Positions 33,858-43,135 of a stretch of 43,226 nt of DNA are shown here, piece after piece. Numbering within the stretch: position 1 is the first letter of the stretch; each line of letters opens with the position of its first letter. Origin of the DNA: Marinifaba aquimaris (GTDB lineage Bacteria; Pseudomonadota; Gammaproteobacteria; Enterobacterales; Alteromonadaceae); the NCBI RefSeq assembly GCF_013328345.1, contig NZ_JABULX010000034.1, forward strand, positions 1-43,226. Direction: 5' to 3'. The notes under the pieces were generated by a model. That model did no database searches and had not been told where the DNA came from. It saw only the letters and a program-made list of their open reading frames with translations. The translations under genes and the position numbers were made by a program.

Positions 33858-35672
33858 ATGAGTAATGCAACATGGCGTGAAACAGCTGTAGATACTTGGT
33901 GGAACAATGATGAAAATTGGAGTACCAATGAGGTTCCATGGGATATAGCTAGGTTTTCTGAGACAAACATCAATACGGTCAGTTTTGATCCAAATAAGGC
34001 CGCGATCATAGATAGTATTAACTTTGATGAAGATGCTTGTGCATATAATTTTTATTTTACTACCTCAGATAACCCTTCATTAACGGTTAAAGGAGAGGGG
34101 GTTTTTAATCACTCTCAGTACACTCAAAATTTCTGTGTCATGGCTTTGAGTCATGGCATGAATAACCCGCAACTACTTTTTAAGAATAAAGCCGTTGCGG
34201 GTGGTCAGAATATTCGTTATCACGCAGGCCCCGTTAACTTCGAAGACGCAGGTGGTGGGGTAATTCGATTCATTGATGAATCTAATGCAGGTGCAGCACA
34301 ATTTTATATTTATACGGGTGCTAAAAAACCACAATCAGGTTATACCGTAGGCGCGGAAGTTAGCTTTGGTGATAATGCTAAAGCGGGCACGGCTTCTTTT
34401 ACTGTTTACGGTACATTAGGTACAGATGGCGATACCTTTGGCAATGCTGTCTTTCATGATGAGTCGAGTGCTGAAAATGCAACTTTCACTAATCAGGGTG
34501 GAACGGTAGACAGCGGTGATGGTGGCAATACACAGTTCTATCAAACCGCCACTGCAGCCAATGCTTGCTTTTACAATAAGGGAGCAACACATCCAACTGC
34601 ATTTGGCGGCGATGTCGCTTTTGATAGCCAAGCATCAGGTGGTTTTGGTACTTTTCACAATTATGCATCAAGTGTGAATACCGGTTATGGTGGTGTAACC
34701 AGCTTTAATAACAATCCGCCACAAGTTTCTGGTGTTGGTGCTTCAGCAGGGCATGGTAAATTTTATAATTATGGCGCAGTGAGTGGAGATAAATGCGGTG
34801 GCGGCCACTGTGAATTTAGCTCAAAAAATGGCAGCCCCACAGCAGAACATGGCACTTTTTATAATTATGGTTCCAAAGTTATTGCGCAAAGTCCATCTAC
34901 CGCGGGACATACTATCTTTTCTTTAAATGCGGGCAGTAGTTACACACCAACAGCTGGCTCTGCAACTTTTTATAACTTTTCTGCTGAGGTAGCAGGTGGC
35001 ACAGCTGGCTACACTGAGTTTACAATTTATGGTCAGCCTACAGGCTCAGAAACGCCTCCAACAGCAGGCAACGCGCATATTTATAATCACGGCAGTAACC
35101 AACAAGGTGCCTATGGAGGTTATACCGCGTTTAAAATGGGGGCATCGGCTGGCCAGAGTAATATTCAGCTTTTAGCTGGGGTCAGTGGTGGCTATGGTGG
35201 TAAGGTCATTTTTGCTGATGATTCAACTGCAGGCTCTGCAATGATCACGGCCTATGCTGCCAGTGATGAGACCGGAGGGGGAGAAGTGGCTTTTTACGAT
35301 AGCAGCGACGCTCAAAATGCCACATTATCGCTTGGAAACTATACTCAGTTAAGTTTGAGTTACCATAATGGCACCACACAGTTAGGCACATTACAGGCGA
35401 ATAATTGTTGTCTTGATATAGCTTTGGGGCAAAAGGTTACCGACCTAGCTATAGCCGATAGCTTTGAGTTAGCAAATGGCAGCCAGTTACACTTTTACTT
35501 TATAGAAGCCAAAGATGGTACGTTTGAAACGGGAACGCAATACAAAGTGTTAAGCGCCCCTAATTTATCATCGTTTAATGTAAGCAGATTCTCTGCTAAT
35601 GATATAAACTCAAATAAACCGGTTTTCTCATTGTCTGGAAATAGCTTGTATGTGAGCTATCAAGCGAGTTAA
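33858..35672 (+). CDS. Beta-helix repeat protein resembling an autotransporter passenger, without signal peptide or barrel
   Basis: A 604-aa protein. The opening ATWRETAVDTWWNNDENWST resembles the N-terminal start of autotransporter passengers of the ANW-S-x-x-x-VP type. Residues about 130-490 are loose repeats of about 25-30 residues built on A-G/x-A-x-F-x-N-Y/x-G, such as HGKFYNYGAVSGD and HGTFYNYGSKVIA, typical of a right-handed beta-helix. The last about 110 residues (LSLGNYTQLSLSYHNGT, FNVSRFSANDINSN) also look passenger-like. ATG 33858 follows a site aaggtga; there is no hydrophobic signal peptide, no membrane segment and no C-terminal beta-barrel. It could be cytoplasmic, or exported by an unusual route. 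Confidence 0.7.
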   Translation: MSNATWRETAVDTWWNNDENWSTNEVPWDIARFSETNINTVSFDPNKAAIIDSINFDEDACAYNFYFTTSDNPSLTVKGEGVFNHSQYTQNFCVMALSHGMNNPQLLFKNKAVAGGQNIRYHAGPVNFEDAGGGVIRFIDESNAGAAQFYIYTGAKKPQSGYTVGAEVSFGDNAKAGTASFTVYGTLGTDGDTFGNAVFHDESSAENATFTNQGGTVDSGDGGNTQFYQTATAANACFYNKGATHPTAFGGDVAFDSQASGGFGTFHNYASSVNTGYGGVTSFNNNPPQVSGVGASAGHGKFYNYGAVSGDKCGGGHCEFSSKNGSPTAEHGTFYNYGSKVIAQSPSTAGHTIFSLNAGSSYTPTAGSATFYNFSAEVAGGTAGYTEFTIYGQPTGSETPPTAGNAHIYNHGSNQQGAYGGYTAFKMGASAGQSNIQLLAGVSGGYGGKVIFADDSTAGSAMITAYAASDETGGGEVAFYDSSDAQNATLSLGNYTQLSLSYHNGTTQLGTLQANNCCLDIALGQKVTDLAIADSFELANGSQLHFYFIEAKDGTFETGTQYKVLSAPNLSSFNVSRFSANDINSNKPVFSLSGNSLYVSYQAS

Positions 35673-35688
35673 CCTGTTTCTTTAGGAT

Positions 35689-35721
35689 ACAAGCGGCCTT
35701 GAGCCGCTTGTGCTAATTTTT
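35689..35721 (+). terminator. Rho-independent terminator
   Basis: acaagcggc (35689-35697) and gccgcttgt (35703-35711) with a 5-base loop, followed by gctaattttt. Confidence 0.85.
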
Positions 35722-35763
35722 GCCACGGAAGCATTAACAAACTCAAGGAAGTGATTCAGTCAT

Positions 35764-36210
35764 ATGAATATTCACGCCTCTGCCATCGGCATTATCGTTG
35801 CCTTTGCTATTATCATTTACCTCAAGGTGAGTAAAGCTGAAAGCCATCGTTATACATACTCGCTATTGTTGCTGACTTTTCCATTTTACTATTTTGCATT
35901 TGCTATTGTTGCCGTCGACTTTGAAGCGTTAGCTTACGAGAGCTTATTTGCAGTTGGCTTTTTTATTATTGCCCTGTGCAGTATTAAATTACCTGATAAT
36001 GCAAAGTTTGCATGGCTTGCTTTTGGGTATTTTTTACATGGGCTATATGACTTGTTCCATAATAAGTTTTTTATCAATTATGGCACGCCAAACTGGTGGC
36101 CTGACTTTTGCGCCATGGTCGATATTATTTTAGGCATGTATTTAATATTCTTATCGATTAAGGCACTAAACGTTCAGCCTAGCAAAAAACACCTGAGTCA
36201 AACCAGATAG
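35764..36210 (+). CDS. DUF6010-family membrane protein
   Basis: A 148-aa membrane protein with about five hydrophobic segments. The DUF6010 signature is visible: YFLHGLYDLFHNKFF then GTPNWWPDFCAMVDIILG. Function unknown. ATG 35764 follows the site aaggaagtg. Confidence 0.82.
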   Translation: MNIHASAIGIIVAFAIIIYLKVSKAESHRYTYSLLLLTFPFYYFAFAIVAVDFEALAYESLFAVGFFIIALCSIKLPDNAKFAWLAFGYFLHGLYDLFHNKFFINYGTPNWWPDFCAMVDIILGMYLIFLSIKALNVQPSKKHLSQTR

Positions 36211-36212
36211 CA

Positions 36213-36455
36213 TTACCTTTGTTTGTATTGCGTTGGGCAGTAGCCACGACTGATTGCAGGGTTACGTAGTTTTAAATGTTTACTTTGCCTGCCCGATACG
36301 CGTTTTCGCCACAATTTAAAACTACTGGCTTTGAGCGAGTTACGCATCAATTTAATAACGTCACTTTCTGATAAACCATATTCAAGAGCTATTGCTTCAA
36401 ATGGTGTTCTATCTTCCCATGCCATTTCAATGATTCTTGATTCGTCTGATGTCAT
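36213..36455 (-). CDS. TIGR03643/DUF2805-family small protein
   Basis: An 80-aa basic protein with RIIEMAWEDRTPFEAIALEY, LSESDVIKLMRNSLKASSF and WRKRVSGRQSKH, the full TIGR03643 pattern. The N-terminal half looks like a helix-turn-helix; the function is unknown. It converges with the DUF6010 gene, the two stops being 2 bases apart. Confidence 0.88.
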   Translation of the reverse strand: MTSDESRIIEMAWEDRTPFEAIALEYGLSESDVIKLMRNSLKASSFKLWRKRVSGRQSKHLKLRNPAISRGYCPTQYKQR

Positions 36456-36636
36456 CTTGTTTTACTGTTAATTGGAATCCTTAATGCTTTACGGTGCTAT
36501 TTATAGAATGGATTAGTCAATAATCCACCTCATTCATAAACGCTAACAATTGCTTTACAAATTGACCTTTCCCCCAAGTTTAACACTATGACTTTGATGA
36601 GATTTCCAATAAGGTTGATTCACTGGAGATCTCAAA

Positions 36637-36902
36637 ATGAAAAAACGTTACACAGAAGAAAAAATCATTCCTACTGCTATCAAGCAGCATGAACCGGGTA
36701 ATAAGGTCAATGATATTTGCCAAGATATGGGAATATCTTCAGGCACATTTTACAACTGGCGAAGCAAATACGCAGGTTTGGAAGTCAACGAAGCCAAGCG
36801 ACTTAAAGAGCTGGAATCATAAAATGTTAAGCTCAAACGATTGTTGGCTGAAAAGATGCTGGAAGTTGAAGGGATGATGGATGTGCTATCAAAAAAGAGG
36901 TA
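36637..36902 (+). pseudogene. IS3-family OrfA with an internal stop
   Basis: MKKRYTEEKIIPTAIKQHEP starts a typical IS3 OrfA with helix-turn-helix (DICQDMGISSGTFYNWRSKY) and leucine zipper. TAA at 36820-36822 replaces the expected Glu codon in LES-E-NVKLKRLLAEK; the frame then continues to TAA near 36902. One base change (GAA to TAA) explains it. Confidence 0.85.
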
Positions 36903-37715
36903 AAGCCTTCTGATACAAAGCGAGTAGCGAATCACTTGATTGAACTATTCAATATCAGTGAACGTGAAGCTTGTAAGCTGTCTGATATCAGTCGAACAGC
37001 GTTTCGCTATTTACCTATAAAGAAGGCTGATAAAGTCCTGAGAAAGCGATTAAAAGCATTAGCAATCGAATATCCACGATACGGTTATTTAATTCCAAAT
37101 GGGCTTCTTAAATCGGAAGGCTTAGTGAAAAACAATAAGCAAACCTATCGGATTTACACTGAAGAAGGGCTTCAGGTTCGCAAAAATAAGCGTAAAAAGA
37201 TGCAGCGACCTAGGTTACCAATAGAAGTACAATCAAAGCCAAATCAACGTTGGTCTATGAACTTTGTATCAGACCAACTATCCAATGGTAGGCGTGTTAG
37301 AACACTTAATGTGGTCGATGACTATTCACGAGAAATGCTTGGTCAGCTCGTATCGTTATCAATTAGCGGTAGGCAAGTCCCTCGCTTTCTGTCTCAACTA
37401 ATTGAAACACGAAAACAGCCTCACTCAATTGTCTGTGATAATGGTATAGAGTTTACTAATAAAGCCATGTTCTTCTGGTCGAAGGAAAGTGCTGTGAAGC
37501 TAAGTTTCATTCAGCCCGGAAAGCCCACTCAGAATGCCTTTTTGGAAAGCTTAAACGGGAAATTCAGAAACGAATATTTAAACCAACACTGGTACCGAAC
37601 TATGAAAGAAGCGAGGCATGAAATCGATAAATGGCCTGTACATTACAATCATATTCGACCACATAGCTCTTTAAATTATTTGTTGCCTGTTGAGTTTGCT
37701 ACACGGGCTGCTTAA
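36903..37715 (+). pseudogene. IS3-family OrfB transposase with Asp-to-Asn at the first catalytic position
   Basis: A nearly full-length OrfB. ATG-like start at 36936 or earlier by frameshift from OrfA. The rve core has RWSMNFVSD where the family has WSMDFVSD, so the first catalytic Asp is Asn (AAC at 37260-37262). The other two are present: SIVCDNGIEF (Asp) and NAFLESLNGKFRNEYL (Glu). With both this substitution and the OrfA stop, activity is very unlikely. Confidence 0.85.
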
Positions 37716-37763
37716 TATGAACTATCTCATTGAAACAGTGATACTAATTCAGGTGAGAGGTCA

Positions 37764-38164
37764 GCACTAATCAATTTTGGAACTTACAAGCAAAAGAGCC
37801 ATATGACCGCTTTCAAATGACCTGGTAGTTCATATGCGCTATTACAACTCAAAAAGTTCTACAGAGTGAGTGGATACTTATCACTGGCAAAGTATGAATG
37901 AAATTCATTAATAAAAGTGGTCGTATTTAGTTGTCCAAAACAAATATGCTGAACACTGAGAATTTAAGCTATTAATTGTCGTTCTTGGTGCATTTCTTGC
38001 AAGAAATTAACTGCCACGGGTGACTGAGTCTGTGCAAATATAAATTAAAAACCTGCTATTTTTTGTTGCTCTTGTTAAATAGCTTCTAAAGGGCACTGTT
38101 GAAAACTCTGATCCGACTATACATTATGTCACTTGATGATTTTATAAAATATTAGGAGTTCAAA
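37764..38164. other. Gene-free stretch
   Basis: About 400 bases without a supported gene or IS relic. It contains short partial inverted repeats (such as ttcttgcaagaa near 37,996) and ends with the ribosome site aggag (38154-38158) of the next gene. Confidence 0.5.
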
Positions 38165-38626
38165 ATGCAAATCTCATCAGTAAATTATTATGAAAAAATC
38201 AGTATATTACAGCAGAATAAGCCCGTTCATGCTGAACCATTAACTGTCAATAAATCTCAGGCATCAGAAGACTTATTTACTCTTAGCCCGATGGCAAAGA
38301 ATAAAATGGAGGATGCCAGGCAGATAATGAGTAGATATGATATTAAACATATGTCTTTTAATGGTCTTGGAGAAATGAGTAGTGAGTTGAGGGAGGCTGA
38401 CCTGATGACAGATCAAGAATGGCTCATGATGAATACTCCAAGGGACCATAACCCAAGTATACAAGGCATGTTTACGACAGATATGAATAAACCTGTTGAT
38501 ATTATATCAACTTTTGAATCTGAATTGGACGCTAAAAAGCGACTTGGACAAGATAGAAAATTACTAACTATAGGGGAAAACCGCCTTAGTCTTCTCCGTT
38601 TTTTAGATTCGTTGTCGTCAAGCTGA
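38165..38626 (+). CDS. Uncharacterised small protein, family member 1
   Basis: A 153-aa soluble protein without signal peptide or membrane segment. It shares a layout with 39447-39893 and 40119-40526: a short start of the kind MxISxV, a low-complexity stretch, DLFTLSPMAKNK, then the core YDIKHMSFNGLGEMSSEL, then LMTDQEWLMMNTP, and a helical end LLRFLDSL. I recognise no named domain; patterns of this sort (Y-x-V/I-K/R-N/H-I/M-S) occur in uncharacterised gammaproteobacterial proteins. ATG 38165 follows a strong aggag. Confidence 0.75.
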   Translation: MQISSVNYYEKISILQQNKPVHAEPLTVNKSQASEDLFTLSPMAKNKMEDARQIMSRYDIKHMSFNGLGEMSSELREADLMTDQEWLMMNTPRDHNPSIQGMFTTDMNKPVDIISTFESELDAKKRLGQDRKLLTIGENRLSLLRFLDSLSSS

Positions 38627-38837
38627 GAATCATTAATTTAACTGATGGTTATAAATTTGCAAAATTGATTATCAGGACGGTGAAGTTTCACTATGTTTAA
38701 TGGTATGATTTGGGCATAGGCTTCTTGAGTGATTAACACAATTAGAGACAGAAAAATAACACTATTTAGACAATACCCAATTCGGCGAGGATTTTGTCTA
38801 AAAATACTGTGAATCAATTTGCTCTGATCCAATAGTT

Positions 38838-39149
38838 TTGGACACCTGATTAAGTGAGTAAACTAATTCACAGAGGTGAATAATTACATCCCCAAAGAAA
38901 ACCAGAAAAACCTATTCAGCAGAATTCAAAGAAGAAGCCTTAAAGCTAGCAATCACAGTTGGAGTAGCACAGGCTGGACGTGAACTTGGCATTTATGAAT
39001 CTCAACTTTACGCATGGAAAAGTTAGGCACAAAAGAAAACACCCACATCTGAACGAGAAAGCTCTTTAGCCACAGAAAATGCGAAGTTAAAACGCCAATT
39101 AGCCGAACAAGCCGAGGAGCTAGAAATACTAAAAAAGGCGGCTGTAGAT
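38838..39149 (+). pseudogene. IS3-family OrfA relic
   Basis: An IS3-type end (tggacacctgattaag, about 38,838) leads to SPKKTRKTYSAEFKEEALKL, ELGIYESQLYAWKS, TAG, then ENAKLKRQLAEQAEELEILK. The ATG is lost, a stop interrupts it, and it is cut off by an IS30 scrap at 39150. Confidence 0.75.
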
Positions 39150-39230
39150 TCAACTTGTCAACGCAACACTACTTTCAATTACTTGTCTTGGTGTTTTAAA
39201 TTCTAGTACCTTTCTAGGACGATTATTTTA
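39150..39230 (-). pseudogene. IS30-family transposase C-terminal scrap
   Basis: On the minus strand: NNRPRKVLEFKTPRQVIESS then VALTS and TGA. NNRPRK…KTP is the conserved end of IS30 transposases. A stop lies directly upstream, so only about 24 codons remain. Confidence 0.7.
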
Positions 39231-39446
39231 CAACTAATTAGTCTATTGCCTCTGTTGGCAGACACCTGAAGTGGTAAGCCAAAAAACTGAACAGCGAAAA
39301 TATGTCCGAAGCAAACCGCTGCAAATAACTAAACCAATGTCAGGTAATCGCTCATAGCTGTCAGATGAAGTCTAAACCTATTCATTGAAAATGTACGATC
39401 AGACACGAGCTGATGCTCAAATACTAAAATTAACCGAAAACATAGA
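39231..39446. other. Gene-free stretch, possible IS scrap
   Basis: A short plus-strand frame (EVVSQKTEQRKYVRSKPLQI, about 39,268-39,350) looks protein-like but is cut by stops; family not identified. Confidence 0.3.
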
Positions 39447-39893
39447 TTAGCGTTGATTATTTCTTCCTTTTGTTGCCTTATTTTCTGACAGGTCATTCAA
39501 ATGCTCCAGTATTTTTAATGATTTTATTGCAGCTGGAACACCTTCCGCAACTTCACGACTTTCTCTTATCATTGTCAAATAATCTACTCTGGTAGATAAA
39601 TTATCTTTGATATTTAGTGGAGCCATTAGTCTAAGGTGTTGCTCTGCTGATATTAAGTTACTTTGCCTTAGCTTTTGAGTCATAGAAGCACGTTCATTGG
39701 TAGATATATTCTTTACATTATATTCTCCGGCAATAACTTGCCACTTTCCTTCCGCACTTTTGCCGGCCAAACTTATACTAATTTGATCTTTTCGGGTTGG
39801 TAGTGTTGAGATTATATCTGATGTGTTCTGAAATTTAGCAACTTGCTGATTGTCATATTTAGTTTCAATTGAGTTTACATTACTCACTTTCAT
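39447..39893 (-). CDS. Uncharacterised small protein, family member 2
   Basis: A 148-aa soluble basic protein. MKVSNVNSIE begins it, then DQISISLAGKSAEGKWQ, the core YNVKNISTNERASMTQKLRQ, SNLISAEQHLRLMAP and a helical end KSLKILEHLNDL. Each element has a counterpart in 38165-38626 (for example YDIKHMS and LMTDQEWLMM). ATG is at 39893 with a fair site aagga upstream. It points the opposite way from members 1 and 3. Confidence 0.75.
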   Translation of the reverse strand: MKVSNVNSIETKYDNQQVAKFQNTSDIISTLPTRKDQISISLAGKSAEGKWQVIAGEYNVKNISTNERASMTQKLRQSNLISAEQHLRLMAPLNIKDNLSTRVDYLTMIRESREVAEGVPAAIKSLKILEHLNDLSENKATKGRNNQR

Positions 39894-40118
39894 ATCAAAT
39901 CCTTGTTGAATTAAAACTATTTATGAGGCGAAATCTGTGCCAGCTTTATCGGGTGAAGATCAAAAAAAGTTGGTTTTGCTCTTACATCGCCAATTTTAAC
40001 CAACAAATTTTTGTCTCTGTGATTGGGGTGTTATATGTCTGAGTTAACCTTGGTGTACTTCTTGCATTATGTACTTGTTACTGTAGTACGTTATATATTT
40101 TACTCCATGGGTAAGTTT

Positions 40119-40526
40119 ATGAATATCTCATCTTTAGGGCAAAACTTTTCTGCGATTAATTTATCTAGTGATCATAAAGTTCCGCTTCAATCAAAAATAG
40201 AAAATAATACTAGTCAGAATGACTCTAAAGCTAAAAAAATCGACATGAGAAATATATCTATTGATGAAGTTAATACTTTGATCAAATCAGGCGAAACCGC
40301 GCTTCTTGATGTAGTTCCTTTTATATCACCCAACATGCTTAAGCAATATGACTATGATACAGAAAAAATAGGTAAAATTAGGGTGGATTTAATTGGGCAA
40401 GTTGAAACATCAATAGAGTTTAAGAAAAGCATTGGTGAAAATACTGAGTTTCTAGAAAACGTCCTAAACAAGTTTAAAAACTTAGATGGTGTTGATTTAA
40501 ATAAAAAGATAGATCTTTTTGTGTAA
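40119..40526 (+). CDS. Uncharacterised small protein, family member 3 (divergent)
   Basis: A 135-aa protein from ATG 40119: MNISSLGQNF start, Ser/Asn/Lys-rich stretch, the core IDMRNISIDEVNTLIKSGE (compare YNVKNISTNE), VVPFISPNMLKQYDY, and helical end FLENVLNKFKNL. Longer frames to 40023 would add an unlikely hydrophobic stretch. It is the least similar of the three. No known domain is recognised. Confidence 0.65.
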   Translation: MNISSLGQNFSAINLSSDHKVPLQSKIENNTSQNDSKAKKIDMRNISIDEVNTLIKSGETALLDVVPFISPNMLKQYDYDTEKIGKIRVDLIGQVETSIEFKKSIGENTEFLENVLNKFKNLDGVDLNKKIDLFV

Positions 40527-40540
40527 GCCGTATAAGACAA

Positions 40541-40640
40541 CGGACTATGGCGTAAATAGCTAATTTTAAACTTTTGGCTCTACCCACATTAGACCAGCCT
40601 ACGCATAGAACTTGAGGTCACAATCATTTTCCAAAAGTAT
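40541..40640 (-). mobile_element. IS110-family end fragment
   Basis: cggactatggcgtaaatagctaa and the following 80 bases (…ttgaggtcacaatcattttcc) resemble the transposase-distal end of the IS110 at 602-1799 (agactatggcgtcaatagttaa…tgacaaccgttttcc). Only this end survives. Confidence 0.65.
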
Positions 40641-40727
40641 ATAATATGTGCCATTTTCCGTAAGTGTTCAGTAAACACCACGTTCAATAGGTTGTAAAAT
40701 CTCAGGAAGCTAACTCCAACTCTCAAA

Positions 40728-40907
40728 TTGGAGAGAGCAATTAAAACATTTCGAAGCCAAGACCAATGGCAGGAGATATTGGTAGAGCAACAGAAAAGCG
40801 GTTTAACTATTTCAGCACTTTGTCTGCAGCATAATATTTCAACCTGTAGTTTTTACGCTCTGCGAAAAAACAAAGCGTCATCACTGCCTCTAATTAAGCA
40901 TTTGTAG
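40728..40907 (+). pseudogene. IS66-family TnpA-like (OrfA) fragment
   Basis: FRSQDQWQEILVEQQKSGLT, then ISALCLQHNISTCSFYALRK, resembles IS66 TnpA. Fifty-nine codons end in TAG; no other IS66 genes are adjacent. TTG 40728 could be a start. Confidence 0.65.
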
Positions 40908-41023
40908 ATACAACGGTGACAAAAAGACTAGACAAAAGTGCATTGGGACGTTGAGCAAAAGATTGTATTCGATCTCTCAGGTGTCTGGTTAACTCTGCTA
41001 ATAGTAACTGATTTGCTTTAATC

Positions 41024-42214
41024 AAACAGGACACTTTAATAATGCAATATAATCCAATTATTGAGCAGTTAAATGACAAAACGAACAAACTGAATTTACA
41101 CAGCAGAATTTAAACAAGAAAGCTGTGGCACTAGTAATAGAGCAAGATTACAGCGTGCCCAAGGCAGCATCGTCATTAGGTATTACCGATAAATTACTTT
41201 ATAACTGGCAAGCTGAGCGATCTGGTGCCAGTTTAAATGCAGATGAAAGAACAGAGCTCTTAAGACTACGCAAGGAAAATAAAGCGCTAAGGATGGAGAA
41301 AGAAATCTTAAAAAGGCCAGCGCTCCTGCTAAAGGTCACCAAGTAACGTTTGAAACGATTAAGCAGTTATCTTTAGTGTTCCCAGTAGTAAGCTGTGCAA
41401 AGCGATGAAAGTAAGCCGTAGTGCTTATTACGCATGGCTTAAACAGCCAGCAAAGGTCATTACTGTAGATCAACTGAGCTTGTTTCGAAATGCAAAGCAC
41501 TTCCTTCGAGAAAAGCCGAAATAGCTTGGGCTATCGAGAGATTAGAAAAAAAGTTACGTAGCGAGGGCTTCAACGTCAGTTATTATGGCGTTCAGAAATT
41601 AACGACAACACATGGTCTAGTAGTAACACAACGAGTGGCATGCAAGGTAACAACCAAACGTAAACACAGTGATGTTGTTGCTGACAATCTGCTGAATCAG
41701 AACTTCAACCCAATTACGACCAATCAGGTATGGGCTGGTGATGTGTCGTACTTGAGAACTGGCGAGGGCTGGATGTACTTAGCTATTGTAATGGACTTAT
41801 ATTCTCGTCGTATTGTTGGCTGGTAAATTGATAAACGAATGACGACTGATTTAGTGAGCAAGGCAATGATAGAAGCTTATAACTTACGTCAACCGCCTAA
41901 AGGCTTAGTGTTTCACTTTGATAGAGGGTCACAGTATACCAGCAAACATATCGTAAGCTGTTAGCAAACTATGGCTTAAGAGAGAGTATGGGTGATGTCG
42001 GTGCATGTTGGGATAATGCTGTTGTAGAAAGATTCTTCGGCAGCTTAAAACATTATTGGTTGTTGAAAGTACCACAGTCGACTCGTGCGCACATGGGAAA
42101 TGATGTGACAGCGTGTATGTGTTACTACAACTTATAACGGCTTCATATTGCTAACGGTGATCTATCGCCAGTAGAATATGAGCAAAGTTCCTTAAGAAAA
42201 GTGTCCTGATTTAG
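41024..42214 (+). mobile_element. IS3-family (IS3-group) element, heavily decayed
   Basis: The left end caaacaggacactttaat (41,024) and right end aaaagtgtcctgattta (to 42,214) are inverted repeats. orfA starts near 41,073 but has a stop (MTKRTN-stop-IYTAEFKQE) and a frameshift into VALVIEQDYSVPKAASSLGI. Confidence 0.8.
41125..42195 (+). pseudogene. IS3-family transposase OrfA/OrfB with several frameshifts and stops
   Basis: The OrfA end (LRKENKALRMEKEILKR) runs to TAA 41344-41346. OrfB pieces follow in changing frames: KAMKVSRSAYYAWLKQPAK, then WAGDVSYLRTGEGWMYLAIV (first Asp), DLYSRRIVGW, TAA at about 41,824, then GLVFHFDRGSQYTSK (second Asp) and MGDVGACWDNAVVERFFGSL (Glu). At least four lesions are visible. 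Confidence 0.85.
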
Positions 42215-42342
42215 TTGTGCAGAATACTTGAGCGTGGAGGTAAAAAAGGCGACATCTAAAGACATATACAGTTACTGGTACCATTATCAAAATATAGAGT
42301 ACTTTGTAAATCAAACAGCCAGCATCTTAAGGAAGTTATTGA

Positions 42343-42738
42343 GTGGTAAAATTTGGATACACAATAAATTATGTTTCTGATGTAGATATGGCTTTGTCAT
42401 TCTTTGAGAAAGCATTTGAAATGAAACGACGCTTTATCACTGAAGAAAACGACTATGGAGAATTGGGTACTGGTGAAACAGTTCTGGCCTTTGCATCTCA
42501 TAAGTTAGGGCTATCAAATTTCTCTGGTGGGTACATAAGCGCTACTGAATCGGATAAGCCATTTGGCATTGAAATAGCACTTGTAACAGATGATGTTAGT
42601 GCGATTCATCAGCGGGCAATACAGCACGGTGCGACAGAGCTAAAATCGCCTGAAACAAAACCTTGGGGGCAAATCGTCTCTTATATTCGTTGCCCCTCTG
42701 GAATCTTAATTGAATTATGTACTCCGGTTAAAGATTAA
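42343..42738 (+). CDS. VOC-superfamily (glyoxalase/dioxygenase-like) protein
   Basis: A 131-aa VOC protein: GYTINYVSDVDMALSFFEKA, then FGIEIALVTDDVSAIHQRAI, and the end SYIRCPSGILIELCTPV with the metal-ligand Glu. The first ligand position reads Tyr/Asn rather than His, so metal binding is uncertain. Start is GTG 42343 after aaggaag. It is unlike the VOC at 20229. It stands just downstream of an IS3 relic. Confidence 0.85.
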   Translation: MVKFGYTINYVSDVDMALSFFEKAFEMKRRFITEENDYGELGTGETVLAFASHKLGLSNFSGGYISATESDKPFGIEIALVTDDVSAIHQRAIQHGATELKSPETKPWGQIVSYIRCPSGILIELCTPVKD

Positions 42739-43053
42739 GCTAAAACAAGGCATTGCAGTAGATAAACCGCTGCATGCCGCGTGATAAGCGCAGCTAGCAT
42801 ACAGAAAAAATCGAGATTTATGGAAATATAAAAAGATTGAGGCTGATTTTATGCATTGATCTTCTGTTTAATATGATGAGGCTCAATCTGTTATAAATTT
42901 CATTCAAACAGAGAAACTTGAGGTTACTTACATAGACTCTGTATCATTTAAAATAAGGGGTAATGGCAGAATAGATTTATCTGTCTTACATTAAAGTGTA
43001 CTAGCTCAGACTTGATCTTACAGTTACCCGTTTTTCAATCGGTGACTGTCAGT
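42739..43053 (+). other. Gene-poor stretch with a possible C-terminal gene scrap
   Basis: From about 42,884 to 42,993 one frame reads QSVINFIQTEKLEVTYIDSV, then FKIRGNGRIDLSVLH and TAA. The composition is protein-like but a stop lies just upstream, so it is probably the end of a lost gene; the family is not identified. At about 43,016-43,053 sequence typical of an IS481-type end (cagttacccgtttttcaatc) begins. Confidence 0.4.
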
Positions 43054-43135
43054 TTAGATTTGAGCTAAATTCTTCTCAGCCCAAATCGATTTCCATCAAG
43101 TAATGTTTCAAAGGGCGTTCTGCCACTACTGTAAC
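43054..43135 (-). pseudogene. IS481-family transposase C-terminal scrap
   Basis: On the minus strand: GRTPFETLLDGNRF then, after a one-base shift, WAEKNLAQI and TAA. RTPxxTxxDGKxxWxEKNLAQI is the usual end of IS481-type transposases. The upstream part is absent within the window. Confidence 0.65.

Larger units (their letters stand above)
36563..37763 (+). mobile_element. IS3-family (IS51/IS407-like) insertion sequence, inactive
   Basis: The imperfect inverted repeat tgacctttccccc (36563) and its partner aggtgagaggtca (to 37763) bound a 1.2-kb element with orfA and orfB. orfA has a nonsense codon and orfB a changed catalytic Asp. Confidence 0.75.

Noticed and set aside
38638-38832. Minus-strand frame of 64 codons
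   Set aside because: No ribosome site or family; likely chance or an unrecognised transposase scrap.
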